DNA of 30,078 bases from Bacteroidota bacterium (GTDB taxonomy: Bacteria; Bacteroidota; Rhodothermia; Balneolales; Balneolaceae), in assembly GCA_024635465.1 (NCBI GenBank), contig JAGXIS010000115.1, positions 1 through 30,078 on the forward strand, given 5' to 3'. Below, in pieces: positions 1 to 8,385 of the stretch. Position numbers and translations under genes: made by a program. The notes under the pieces were generated by a model. That model was not told where the DNA came from. It searched no databases and was given only the letters and a program-made list of their open reading frames with translations. Positions within the stretch are counted from its first letter, which is position 1, and the number at the start of each line of letters is the position of its first letter.

Positions 1-437
1 ACACAAAATCGTGAGTGTTTCAAGGGACGTGCTTCTACGTAGTAATCCTCATTATCCACAACATTCTGAGATTCAATATCCTCTTTTATTTCTGTGAATT
101 TCAGATCGTAATTTAATTCAACGCCTACAAATTTAAAGTTCCATTCAACATATTTTTTGATCCCTTTTGGACCAATTATATTCATTGGATCTTCTCTGCG
201 CTGTAGTTGTAATGTTGACAACAAGCCAATGAGCCCTGAGTAGTGGTCAATGTCAAAATGCGATATAAAAATGTTTGTGATTTTTGATCTCTTCAATCCT
301 GCCTGAAGCATTCGCATTTGAGTATTCTCTCCGCAGTCAAATAAATGAACATCGCCTTCCCTCCAAAGAGCTACGGATGGTAAGTGTCTGGTGGCAGTAG
401 GTGTTGCGGACGCTACTCCAAGTGGTACAATAATCAT
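1..437 (-). CDS. rnz: RNase Z-like metallo-beta-lactamase protein (partial, 3' end outside window)
   Basis: About 145 N-terminal residues are visible; the gene runs off the left edge. The ATG at 437 follows a GGAG about seven bases upstream, which fixes the start. The N-terminus matches the tRNase Z pattern: a first strand leading to PLGVASATPTATRH, a conserved LFDCGENTQ, then the metal-motif region ISHFDIDHYSGLIGLLST. The family matures tRNA 3' ends in the cytoplasm and binds two zinc ions through HxHxDH. Here that motif reads HFDIDH, so the second histidine is aspartate, which is unusual. It lies 73 bases downstream of the ABC exporter on the same strand and may be co-transcribed. RNase Z is the best family, but another nuclease or hydrolase of the metallo-beta-lactamase fold cannot be excluded because the C-terminal histidines are not in view. 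Confidence 0.8.
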   Translation of the reverse strand, partial: MIIVPLGVASATPTATRHLPSVALWREGDVHLFDCGENTQMRMLQAGLKRSKITNIFISHFDIDHYSGLIGLLSTLQLQRREDPMNIIGPKGIKKYVEWNFKFVGVELNYDLKFTEIKEDIESQNVVDNEDYYVEARPLKHSRFC

Positions 438-510
438 TTTTTCTCCCGTTTTTGTGAAGGGTTTTGCTTATCAAACAAAATTTCCCTGTTTTCAGTTTAT
501 ATGATTTTAT

Positions 511-2310
511 TTATATATCTGCTAACTCTTCTTCAAGTAACTGCTTTTGATACATACTGTAGTAACGCCCCTTTTTATTGATTAATTCTGTATGAGTACC
601 AAACTCTAGTACTTTACCTTCTTCAATATAGATAATTTTATGAGCGTTTTTAACTGATGATATTCTGTGAGATATCATGATCGTTGTTACATTCGTCAAT
701 TTTCTCTGCAAATGTTTTAAAATGGCATCTTCGGTCTTGGTGTCTACGGCACTAAGGGAATCATCAAAAATCACGATTCTCGGTTCTTTTATGATCGCTC
801 TTGCGATAGCCGTTCTCTGTTTTTGACCTCCAGACAAAGTGATACCTCTTTCTCCCACAAGTGTCTCAAATTTTTTCTCAAAATCCAAAATATTCTCAAG
901 TAATTGTGCATTTTCTGCAGCTTCTTCTATTAATCCCATGGATGCTCCATCAGCTCCAAATGCAATATTCTCTTTTACTGTCGTTGAAAATAAAAATGTC
1001 TCTTGTGGAACATAGCCAATTGATCTTCTTATATGAGTCAAATTCTGATCTTTAATATTGACTCCATCAATACATACCTCGCCTTCTGTCGGATCAAAAA
1101 GCCGAGGGATCAAATTTACCAAGGTAGTTTTTCCCGCACCTGTTCTTCCAACTATAGCTACATTGCTTCCCGCTTCTATCTTTAAATTTATATCTCTTAA
1201 AACATATTCTTCACTTTGAGGATATTTAAATGAAACATGTTTAAACTCAATCTCACCTTTAAAAGATGGTAAATCTTTACTGTATTCTTCATCATCCTTA
1301 ATATCAATAGGTTCAGTAAGAACCTGATCAATCCGGTGCCATGATGCAAGTGATTTTTGTAAAGTATTCACTGTGTAACCCAAAGAGGCAACCGGCCAAG
1401 TGAGATAAGCAACATAAATTACAAATTCTGCAATGTTACCAATCGTGATAACCTCGTCCATTACCATCAAGCCACCTTTCCAAATCACGATTAAAACGGA
1501 TACACCGATTAAAAGATTTAGTGTGGGATGAAATAGTGATTCAACCAGATCTAATTTTAACTTTTTCTTACGATATTGATTTCCTTCTACTTCAAAAAGC
1601 TTTTGTTCATGTGCTGTACGATTATAAGCTTTGATAAGCCTGATACTGCTAAATGACTCTTGAGCTTTTCCTGCTAATCTTGAATATTGCTCCTGGATTA
1701 TCATTTGATACTTATTGATATATCCACTAACCCAGTAGGCAAACATAGAGAGAAATGGTAGTGGCAGCAGTGCCCAAAATGTTAGCTCTCTGTTTACAAC
1801 AATCATCATCGTGATGATAAAACCGGCTCTGGTTAATGTATTTACAGTATACATCAAAACAGGTCCAAAATATTCTCTCACTCTAGCCACATCTTCTGTA
1901 GCTCTTACATACGTCTCTCCGGATCTGTTTGCTGAAAAATACCGTTGGGGCAGCCTGAGCAGCTTATCCATGATATCATTTCGAATATCGAACTCTATTT
2001 TTCGAGAACTTACAATAAGTGTCTGTCGGGTTGCAAAGAGTAAAATACCGTAAAGTATAACCGTACCTATAAGTAGCAACGAATTTGATGCTAATACAAA
2101 ACCCGCCTCGCTTGAAAATAGAATTTGATAGAGCGAATCAGGAACTCCGGTTGTACTTTCCTCAAGTAATTCCACCTCATCCATAGTTTGCCTGATAAGT
2201 ACCGGAATCCAAATAAGAAAAAAGTTGGATGCCGTCAGGAAAAAGACTCCAAGAAGAAGTGTACCTTTATACTTACTTAAGTAAGAATTTAATTTTTTTA
2301 TTGAATCCAA
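511..2310 (-). CDS. ABC exporter, fused membrane and ATPase half-transporter (MsbA/BmrC type)
   Basis: This 599-residue protein has a six-helix membrane domain over roughly residues 15-320 and a nucleotide-binding domain after about 345. Visible motifs are Walker A GRTGAGKTT near residue 387, Q-loop YVPQETFLF, signature LSGGQKQR near 491, Walker B IVIFDD near 513 and the switch histidine in MISHRISS. The catalytic glutamate after Walker B is aspartate (FDDSLSAVD) while the signature is canonical. In characterised heterodimeric exporters such as BmrCD and TM287/288 this combination marks the subunit that carries the degenerate site. Substrate is unknown; lipid or drug export across the inner membrane is typical of the family. 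No partner half-transporter lies next to it. The upstream neighbour is a FAD oxidoreductase 156 bases away, and the downstream one is the RNase Z-like gene. Confidence 0.93.
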   Translation of the reverse strand: MDSIKKLNSYLSKYKGTLLLGVFFLTASNFFLIWIPVLIRQTMDEVELLEESTTGVPDSLYQILFSSEAGFVLASNSLLLIGTVILYGILLFATRQTLIVSSRKIEFDIRNDIMDKLLRLPQRYFSANRSGETYVRATEDVARVREYFGPVLMYTVNTLTRAGFIITMMIVVNRELTFWALLPLPFLSMFAYWVSGYINKYQMIIQEQYSRLAGKAQESFSSIRLIKAYNRTAHEQKLFEVEGNQYRKKKLKLDLVESLFHPTLNLLIGVSVLIVIWKGGLMVMDEVITIGNIAEFVIYVAYLTWPVASLGYTVNTLQKSLASWHRIDQVLTEPIDIKDDEEYSKDLPSFKGEIEFKHVSFKYPQSEEYVLRDINLKIEAGSNVAIVGRTGAGKTTLVNLIPRLFDPTEGEVCIDGVNIKDQNLTHIRRSIGYVPQETFLFSTTVKENIAFGADGASMGLIEEAAENAQLLENILDFEKKFETLVGERGITLSGGQKQRTAIARAIIKEPRIVIFDDSLSAVDTKTEDAILKHLQRKLTNVTTIMISHRISSVKNAHKIIYIEEGKVLEFGTHTELINKKGRYYSMYQKQLLEEELADI

Positions 2311-2340
2311 TTTTGGGGTTTTTCAATAGGTAATGACATT

Positions 2341-2375
2341 GAATGAAAGAAACGGTATATAAACTCTTTCCATTC
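2341..2375. repeat. Imperfect inverted repeat between the FAD gene and the ABC exporter
   Basis: GAATGAAAGA at 2341-2350 pairs with TCTTT at 2365-2369 and CATTC at 2371-2375, with one bulged C at 2370 and a 14-base loop. It lies about 30 bases upstream of the exporter start. No T-run follows on either strand, so a canonical intrinsic terminator is not supported. It could be a leader structure or chance. Confidence 0.3.
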
Positions 2376-2466
2376 ATTTAATAAAATCTACGTCAATGAG
2401 AAAACTATAATTGATGAAAAACTTCTCAAGTCTCTCGTAATTTTCTAATTCATTTGCTTACAATCT

Positions 2467-3498
2467 CTATTTAAATTTTGCTAACCAGTTCTTAGCCAGA
2501 AGAACTCCTGATCGGTAAGCGGCATCAATCGTATCTCCATCAAAATAGTCACCTATTAATGCCAGCGGTGTATCATCGGTTTCAATATCAAAATATGATC
2601 GGTTCAACACTTTCTTTGGTCTGCTATATCTCCACAAATGAAGTTGATGCCATTCCGGTGATGTAACCCACCCACCTTCTGCCTCAGCAAATTCTGCCAA
2701 CATCAACTTTGTTATCAGTTCTTTATCACTTTTTAAATGTTTTCTTGAAAAAGATTCATTTCCATGTAGTACAAACGAGGTCTCCTGATTTTTTCTTTTG
2801 GATGCCTCATTTGAAATAAATTCCAGAACCGGACTCTTACAAATCATGCCTTCCCACAACGGTGAAGTTTTTTCACCATAACCAACCATCAGAGAATATG
2901 CCGGACGATATTGAACCTCGTCGATCTCTCTGACAATCTTTAGAGTTTCTATCTGATCTATGGTCATCGCGAGTATTCCGTATGCCTGAGGTGCAGGCAG
3001 GGCAATGATAACTGCATCCGCACTAAACGTGCTGCTCGAAGTGAAATTTATAATCCATGGCTTTCGGTTATTTCGATTCTCCCCAAAATGTGTTAGACCC
3101 CCTACTTTACTGTTCTTCTTAATATCTACCCACCGGCTTAAATAGTGCCCAATGCGATTCATCCCTTCTACAGATGTATAGGTTATTTCATCCGATGAAT
3201 TAGGGTTTTTGGAGTATGTACCGTGACCATCAAAAGTTGAAATCGATCGACCCCATTCCTGAATCAGATTATTTTCTAACAATTCATTCGTAAAATCACG
3301 GAATTCAGGAGAAGTAGCTGTGAACATCGGGAGTCCATGATCAACTTTCGATTTTAACTGGTTACCGGCATACCGGGTTGCAGCCCTACCCCCATAACCG
3401 TTACTCTTTTCAAAAATCGTAACATCATGACCTGCCCCCGCTAAAATTCTACCTGCTGCCAAACCGGATATTCCAGCACCGATAATCCCAATAACCAT
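2467..3498 (-). CDS. Renalase-like NAD/FAD-dependent amine oxidoreductase (COG3380-like)
   Basis: The 343-residue protein opens directly with a dinucleotide-binding Rossmann fold: GAGISG at residues 7-12, acidic E30 at the end of the second strand, then GYGGRAATR at 34-42, as in flavin amine oxidases and bacterial renalase-like proteins. Near the C-terminus, LIGDYFDGDTIDAAYRSG is the usual second FAD-contact motif followed by a helix. The length fits the short COG3380 group rather than the longer monoamine oxidases or phytoene desaturases. It is probably cytoplasmic, since no signal peptide is present. The substrate cannot be deduced. It lies 131 bases downstream of the DUF1446 gene and 156 bases upstream of the ABC exporter, all in one direction; a functional link is not evident. 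Confidence 0.85.
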   Translation of the reverse strand: MVIGIIGAGISGLAAGRILAGAGHDVTIFEKSNGYGGRAATRYAGNQLKSKVDHGLPMFTATSPEFRDFTNELLENNLIQEWGRSISTFDGHGTYSKNPNSSDEITYTSVEGMNRIGHYLSRWVDIKKNSKVGGLTHFGENRNNRKPWIINFTSSSTFSADAVIIALPAPQAYGILAMTIDQIETLKIVREIDEVQYRPAYSLMVGYGEKTSPLWEGMICKSPVLEFISNEASKRKNQETSFVLHGNESFSRKHLKSDKELITKLMLAEFAEAEGGWVTSPEWHQLHLWRYSRPKKVLNRSYFDIETDDTPLALIGDYFDGDTIDAAYRSGVLLAKNWLAKFK

Positions 3499-3629
3499 AC
3501 TTGATCTGTTTTTTAATTAAATGACACTTTCTTGAAGGAGTAAACTTAATGAACAATTCGATCTTCTTCTTCTATTTTTTGGTTAAAGAATGTTCTCAAA
3601 CCAAAATACATATACTAAGTAAACTTTTT

Positions 3630-4997
3630 TTAGACTTGATAGAGAGTAATTTTTGGCATCGCCGCCTTTTTATCTAATAAAGCCGGCCAATACGCAACAA
3701 CTTCACTCGCTTTGGGTCGTCCACCGGCAAAACCGGTTACGCCCGATGGACCGGTAAGAATCAATGGAGCAATTTCCTTTCCGAATCGATCCAAATCCTC
3801 CTTTACATCTCCATGAACAGAGATTCTGAGCTGCACTTCATTTAACTCTTTTTGATTATTATCTGCTATGTTGGAATCTTCATTACAAGCATTCAAACCG
3901 ATATACTCGATATTTGAATCTCTAAAATGGATTCCAAGATTTTCAGCTCGTTTTAATAGTATTTCACCACCGACTTTTGCTTTTTTAAGTGCATCCGGCC
4001 AGCAATAAACCAAAGTGGATGAGAGTTTGTAGCCGTCAATGTAACTGGCAGATATTTTGTAAGTCGGTGTATCTGAATACCCTTTTATGCCTGTTACTTT
4101 CACTCTGTCTTTTCCTTCTTGCTCCAATTGAACCGTTGTGAAATCAGCAATACAATCCGGTGTTATATATTCAGCCGGATTTCCAATCTCATAGAGAAGT
4201 TGCTCTTTCACAGTCATTTCCGAAATAAGTCCGCCCGTTCCTTCATGTTTGGTAACATAAAATGTTCCATCAGGATATGCTTCAATAATTGGAAAACCGA
4301 TATTTGTTAAATCATCTACACTCTCCCAATCAGTAAAATTACCACCGCTCACTTGTCCGCCACACTCAATAATGTGCCCTGCGATTGTACCGGTGGCCAT
4401 TAGATCATAATCATCGAAATCCCAATCAAACTCATAAACCATAGGTGCAAGGGTGAGTCCGGTATCCGTCACACGACCTGTGATTACTATATCCGCGCCC
4501 TCTTTCAGTGCTTCAACAATAGGCCTGCAACCAAAATAAATATTAGCACTCAGCAGTTGATCCTTCACACTGTTAATGGGATCTCCACTTTCCATATTTT
4601 TTAAAGGATGGCCCTCTTCTATCAATTCATCCAGATTCGGTAAAATATCATCACCATCCACAACGGCTATTTTTATTCCCGTTACTCCGGCTTCTTTTGC
4701 TACTTGGAGAATCGCATCTTTGCAGGCTTTTGGGTTTACACCACCGGCATTTGATATCACCTTTACTCCGTTGTGTTTAATTTCTTGTAATGTATCTCGA
4801 ATCACTTCAACAAAATCCCGTGCATAGCCGAAATTTTCATTTCTCATTCTCTGTTTTTGCATGATAGACATGGTCACTTCAGCCAGGTAATCCATGACTA
4901 AGTAATCGATCTCTCCATTTTTTACCTGATTTACAGGAGCACTCGGTAGATCACCCCAAAAACCTTGTCCTGATGCAATTTTGATGAATTCTTTCAT
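3630..4997 (-). CDS. DUF1446 / AtuA-like protein, short form
   Basis: The 455-residue protein begins with IKIASGQGFWGDLPSAP and continues with YLVMDYLAEVTM, then NAGGVNPKAC, VITGRVTDTGLTLAP and GHIIECGGQVSGGNF. These are hallmarks of the DUF1446 family, whose named member AtuA belongs to the acyclic terpene utilisation cluster of Pseudomonas. Longer relatives have an additional C-terminal domain of about 130 residues; this one ends after the core domain. Its biochemical reaction is not established, and no other atu or leucine/isovalerate catabolism gene is visible here, so a terpene role should not be assumed. No signal peptide or membrane helix is apparent. It follows a 337-base spacer downstream of ispG and probably has its own promoter. 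Confidence 0.88.
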   Translation of the reverse strand: MKEFIKIASGQGFWGDLPSAPVNQVKNGEIDYLVMDYLAEVTMSIMQKQRMRNENFGYARDFVEVIRDTLQEIKHNGVKVISNAGGVNPKACKDAILQVAKEAGVTGIKIAVVDGDDILPNLDELIEEGHPLKNMESGDPINSVKDQLLSANIYFGCRPIVEALKEGADIVITGRVTDTGLTLAPMVYEFDWDFDDYDLMATGTIAGHIIECGGQVSGGNFTDWESVDDLTNIGFPIIEAYPDGTFYVTKHEGTGGLISEMTVKEQLLYEIGNPAEYITPDCIADFTTVQLEQEGKDRVKVTGIKGYSDTPTYKISASYIDGYKLSSTLVYCWPDALKKAKVGGEILLKRAENLGIHFRDSNIEYIGLNACNEDSNIADNNQKELNEVQLRISVHGDVKEDLDRFGKEIAPLILTGPSGVTGFAGGRPKASEVVAYWPALLDKKAAMPKITLYQV

Positions 4998-5334
4998 TTT
5001 TTTCCAATACGTTTACTTCATTATTTTCATTCATGGAATATCGCAAAAAGCAGCGAGAAATACTTTCATCTATTCCTTTCAGGATGTCTCAATTCACAAC
5101 CCTCCCTTTTCATTTCTACCTGCACTAAGAACCTTGACCTAGATCCTCTGGGCGTCACCCAGGGCTATTTACGTTTGACACTTTCAGTGTCGTCAGGTTA
5201 TACAGTACTATATTTCTAGCCTTCTTGTATCTTCTGCCTTCTACCAATTCAACCAAGCCTCGGCACATTAATAACTTCACTACTTCTCACACCAAGGGGT
5301 CGTGACTATCGTTGTTGCTCCAGCTTCTCACTTC
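4998..5334. other. 337-base intergenic region between ispG and the DUF1446 gene
   Basis: No open reading frame of note is visible on either strand. It contains the double-hairpin REP-like element at 5146-5191, and toward the ispG stop codon three copies of CTTCTCAC (5283-5290, 5324-5331, 5331-5338), the last of which runs into the ispG stop. A second pyrimidine-rich patch with TTCT/CTTCT steps lies around 5220-5245. The composition differs from the flanking genes. I found no clear TTG/TAnnTTTG promoter, although a promoter for the DUF1446 gene is expected in this spacer. Confidence 0.6.
5146..5191. repeat. REP-like element: two adjacent hairpins
   Basis: The first hairpin is CTCTGGG (5146-5152), loop CGTCA, CCCAGGG (5158-5164), with one T-G wobble. 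After a 12-base linker comes a perfect hairpin, GACACT (5177-5182), loop TTC, AGTGTC (5186-5191). Paired short GC-rich hairpins in an intergenic region match the layout of repetitive extragenic palindromes, which RAYT (TnpA-REP) transposases mobilise. No RAYT gene is in this window and only one copy is present, so the repeat status rests on structure alone. A bidirectional terminator is the main alternative, but no T-run follows either stem. Confidence 0.55.
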
Positions 5335-6567
5335 TCACTGAATCGTTTGCGCAGTTGATGCATAGTTTTCTTTAATATAATTATCGAGAAGTTGCCGAAA
5401 TTCAGCGGCTATATGATCACCCCTCAACGTCGAATGGTGTTCTCCATCAATATATACCGGTGCTTTGGGATCCTCAAAAGTACCTGGAAGTGATATACCA
5501 ATATTAGCATGTCTCGATTCACCCGGACCATTCACAACACAACCCATCACTGCTACATCCATCTCTTCGACTCCGGGATAGATCTCCCTCCAAACAGGCA
5601 TCATTTCCAAAATGTAGTTTTGTATATCATCGGCAAGTTCCTGGAAATAAGTACTTTTGGTGCGCCCACAACCCGGACAAGAAGTCACCTGAGGTATGAA
5701 ACTACGAATCCCCAGTGACTGTAGGATCTGCTGACAGATTCGAACTTCCTCTGCCCTGTCTGCACCCGGCATCGGAGTTAAGGATACCCTGATTGTATCG
5801 CCTATCCCCTTTTGCAACAGCACTGCAAGAGCAACCGAGCTAGCCACAGTTCCCTTCATACCCATCCCGGCTTCGGTTAAACCCAGATGAAGAGGATAGG
5901 GTAGAATTTCTGCAATCCTCTGATAAACATTAATCAAATCCTGAACTCCTGACATCTTACAACTCACAATGATCTTATCAGATGGCAATCCTACCTCTTC
6001 TGCTAATGCTGTAGATCTACGGGCACTCTCCACCATCGTATCAAGCATAACCTCTTTCGACGACTTTGGATTAGAACGCGCATTATTCTCATCCATATAT
6101 TGTGCAAGTAACTGTTGGTCCAAAGACCCCCAGTTTACTCCGATTCGAACAGGTTTGTCAAATTTGATTGCTTGTTCTACAATCGTACAAAAATTTTCAT
6201 CTCTCGCTTTTGTCCCTGTATTACCCGGGTTAATCCTGAACTTAGCCAGTGAGTTTGCCATATCAGGATAGGCTGTGAGTAGTTTATGTCCGTTGTAATG
6301 AAAATCTCCAATTATCGGTACCGTCACACCTCTATTTAGTAATTTCTCTTTAATATAGGGTACAGCTTTTGCGGAGGCATCATTATTGACTGTGATGCGA
6401 ACCAGCTCCGAGCCAGCTTTATTCAGGTGATCAATCTGTTCTACTGTTTCATCAATATCTGCAGTATCAGTATTCGTCATAGACTGAACGACAATAGGAT
6501 TTCCGCCTCCTAATTTAACATCACCAACAGTTACAGGAATAGATTTTTTTCTAACTATAGAAATCAT
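5335..6567 (-). CDS. ispG: 4-hydroxy-3-methylbut-2-enyl diphosphate synthase
   Basis: IspG (GcpE) makes HMBPP from MEcPP, the penultimate step of the MEP isoprenoid pathway, in the cytoplasm using a [4Fe-4S] cluster. The 410-residue sequence starts with a TIM-barrel containing [14 protein letters not shown] and ends with the cluster domain. The ligands are visible as C297 and C300 in SCPGCGRT, C343 in [10 protein letters not shown], and E350. The length is the compact bacterial form; the long form with an inserted domain known from Bacteroidia and plants is not seen. The ATG start at 6567 fits the family's short N-terminus, though no strong ribosome binding site precedes it. It is isolated by spacers of 259 and 337 bases, suggesting its own transcript. 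A nested inverted repeat sits upstream at 6614-6680. Confidence 0.97.
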   Translation of the reverse strand: MISIVRKKSIPVTVGDVKLGGGNPIVVQSMTNTDTADIDETVEQIDHLNKAGSELVRITVNNDASAKAVPYIKEKLLNRGVTVPIIGDFHYNGHKLLTAYPDMANSLAKFRINPGNTGTKARDENFCTIVEQAIKFDKPVRIGVNWGSLDQQLLAQYMDENNARSNPKSSKEVMLDTMVESARRSTALAEEVGLPSDKIIVSCKMSGVQDLINVYQRIAEILPYPLHLGLTEAGMGMKGTVASSVALAVLLQKGIGDTIRVSLTPMPGADRAEEVRICQQILQSLGIRSFIPQVTSCPGCGRTKSTYFQELADDIQNYILEMMPVWREIYPGVEEMDVAVMGCVVNGPGESRHANIGISLPGTFEDPKAPVYIDGEHHSTLRGDHIAAEFRQLLDNYIKENYASTAQTIQ

Positions 6568-6613
6568 AATAATAAGTTACTTCGCTTTTACTGAATGGAT
6601 TGCAAGATAGATA

Positions 6614-6680
6614 TTCAGTTTAAATTGGATATTCAAGCTTTTCAAATCCAATATTTAATATACCTACATCTTAAACTGAA
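6614..6680. repeat. Nested inverted repeat upstream of ispG
   Basis: TTCAGTTTAA at 6614-6623 is the exact reverse complement of TTAAACTGAA at 6671-6680. Inside lies a second pair, ATTGGAT (6624-6630) and ATCCAAT (6646-6652), which abuts the 5' arm of the outer stem. The whole 67-base element lies 47-113 bases before the ispG start and about 150 bases past the upstream rhomboid stop. It could be a leader RNA, a processed 3' end or a small palindromic repeat. The arms are AT-rich and no T-run suggests an intrinsic terminator. Confidence 0.5.
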
Positions 6681-6826
6681 GTCTAATGTCTCAAATTATT
6701 ATAGGGTAAAACAATTGCAGAAGGGAAAACATTCTCGAAAAGGCATAAGTATAATATGCGGACTACACTTTATTAGTAAATGGATTAGCCAGGACAAAAT
6801 CCTACTTTCATTTATACTTTTAAACC

Positions 6827-7714
6827 TCAATTCTTTCTACTTAACTCAAAAAGTGTCTTTTTCTCCTCTTTAGTCAGGCCATCATAACCTTCACGTGATA
6901 TCTTTTCCAAAATTCGATCCAACTCGGTCTGATCAACCTCCTCAATAATCTCGACATCCGATACCGAGTACATTTTTTTATTCTTAGGTTTACGGTTTTT
7001 ACCACCTGATTTACTGCCGGTACTACTTGAAAAAAGCCCCTCAATAGGTCTGACATACTTAGAGAGGTCATTCCCCTGTGCATGTGACTTAATAATCAGA
7101 TACCCACAACCGGCACCTCCAAGGTGAACCAATCGTGCAATCATATCTCCACTGCCAATTAGAAGAACATCAAATGCGATTAATCCGGCTACTAAGAAGC
7201 GGGCTTGGATTGGTGGCAAAAAAAGAAGCATAATAGGCGCTGCGGGAAATAGATATGCAAAAGCAACCATTACTCCAAATACTGCACCGGAAGCACCGAT
7301 TACTATACTCGTTCCATAGAGAAAAGATAGTGCAATATGTAGTATCGCACCACCAATACCGGATCCGAAAAATAGAACCGCAAAAGATCGGGGTCCGATC
7401 GTCACTTCAACAGATTGGCCCATCCACCATAACCATAGAAGATTGAAAATGAGATGCATTCCACTCCCATGAAGGAACATATATGTTACAAAACGCCATG
7501 GCTGTGTGATGGCAGTCCAAAGTGACGGATCAAATGCCAGGTAGGAAACAATCCAGTGATTAAGACTCTGACCTCCAACCGGAATTGAACCAAATAACGC
7601 CTGAAACAAAAATACAATGACATTAATCGCTATTATGAAGCGAATCATTGTTGGGATTGCCATAAATCCTCTTTTGAAAGCGCTACTAAATGATTCTTCT
7701 TGATACATATTCAA
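6827..7714 (-). CDS. Rhomboid intramembrane serine protease with C-terminal cytoplasmic tail
   Basis: The 295-residue protein carries a six-helix rhomboid core over about residues 20-210. Helix 2 has FLHGSGMHLIFNLLWLW, the catalytic serine is S142 in IGASGAVFG, and the catalytic histidine is H197 in ARLVHLGGAGCGY. Both dyad residues are present, so it should cleave membrane-embedded substrates in the inner membrane. After the last helix there is a basic linker (KSGGKNRKPKNKK) and an acidic helical tail (about residues 255-295: DQTELDRILEKISREGYDGL), matching the small C-terminal domain found on many Bacteroidota rhomboids (DUF6576-like). It lies 40 bases downstream of a second, tail-less rhomboid in the same direction. 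Substrates are unknown. Confidence 0.93.
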   Translation of the reverse strand: MNMYQEESFSSAFKRGFMAIPTMIRFIIAINVIVFLFQALFGSIPVGGQSLNHWIVSYLAFDPSLWTAITQPWRFVTYMFLHGSGMHLIFNLLWLWWMGQSVEVTIGPRSFAVLFFGSGIGGAILHIALSFLYGTSIVIGASGAVFGVMVAFAYLFPAAPIMLLFLPPIQARFLVAGLIAFDVLLIGSGDMIARLVHLGGAGCGYLIIKSHAQGNDLSKYVRPIEGLFSSSTGSKSGGKNRKPKNKKMYSVSDVEIIEEVDQTELDRILEKISREGYDGLTKEEKKTLFELSRKN

Positions 7715-7754
7715 TCTTCTTTACTATAAAAATATAAAATGGCTGTAAAAAGCC

Positions 7755-8384
7755 TTAATAATACTCTTTCTCCCCTTTCAGTCCCCAGTATCTTATTAAA
7801 ATATATCCCACGATCATGCCACCAAGGTGAGCAAAATGTGCAATACCACTATTCGGGCGCATCACTCCTGAAAAGAGTTCAATGGCACCGAAAATCATCA
7901 CAAAATACTTTGCTTTTATTGGAATCGGTGGGATTAACAACATGATATATCGATCAGGAAACATCATCCCAAATGCAAGTAGTATACCGTAAACTGCTCC
8001 GGATGCGCCAACAGTAGGTGCACCACCACCGCCTATCCACATGTGTATTAGCGCCGCTCCCATACCGGTTAAAAAATAGTAGATCACAAATCGATTGGTA
8101 CCCCAAAAATTTTCAATACTCTGACCAAATATCCAAAGTGCAAAAAGATTAAATATCACATGGCCAAAACTGGCATGTAAAAACATATAAGTAATCAGCT
8201 GCCATGGATAGAATAAACCGGATCCTACCGGCCACAAGGCACCATACTCCATCAAAACCTGATAGAATACCGGGGTCCCCAAAGCCAGAAATATCAATCC
8301 ATTGATGATAAGCAGATGTTTTACTGCCGGTGGAAAAAATGAAAAACTTGTATTTGGTGAATAGTTTTCGTCTTGAAAATTCAA
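7755..8384 (-). CDS. Rhomboid intramembrane serine protease, tail-less
   Basis: This 209-residue rhomboid comprises only the six-helix core. The dyad is S128 in VGASGAVYG and H186 in IAHFAHLGGM; helix 2 shows FLHASFGHVIFNLFALW. The chosen start is TTG at 8384. The frame is closed by a stop at 8405 and has no ATG until well inside the first helices, so TTG is the only start that keeps the N-terminal region NFQDENYSPNTSFSFFPPA. That TTG lies one base after the stop codon (8386-8388) of a desaturase-like remnant, a spacing typical of translational coupling. It now lies downstream of the MacB-type ATPase gene, whose transcript probably reads through. The pair with the next gene looks like an old duplication with strong divergence. 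Confidence 0.9.
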   Translation of the reverse strand: MNFQDENYSPNTSFSFFPPAVKHLLIINGLIFLALGTPVFYQVLMEYGALWPVGSGLFYPWQLITYMFLHASFGHVIFNLFALWIFGQSIENFWGTNRFVIYYFLTGMGAALIHMWIGGGGAPTVGASGAVYGILLAFGMMFPDRYIMLLIPPIPIKAKYFVMIFGAIELFSGVMRPNSGIAHFAHLGGMIVGYILIRYWGLKGEKEYY

Positions 8385-8385
8385 T

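Noticed and set aside
2341..2375. Intrinsic terminator between the FAD gene and the ABC exporter.
   Set aside because: The stem is AT-rich with a bulge and no T-run follows it on the minus strand.
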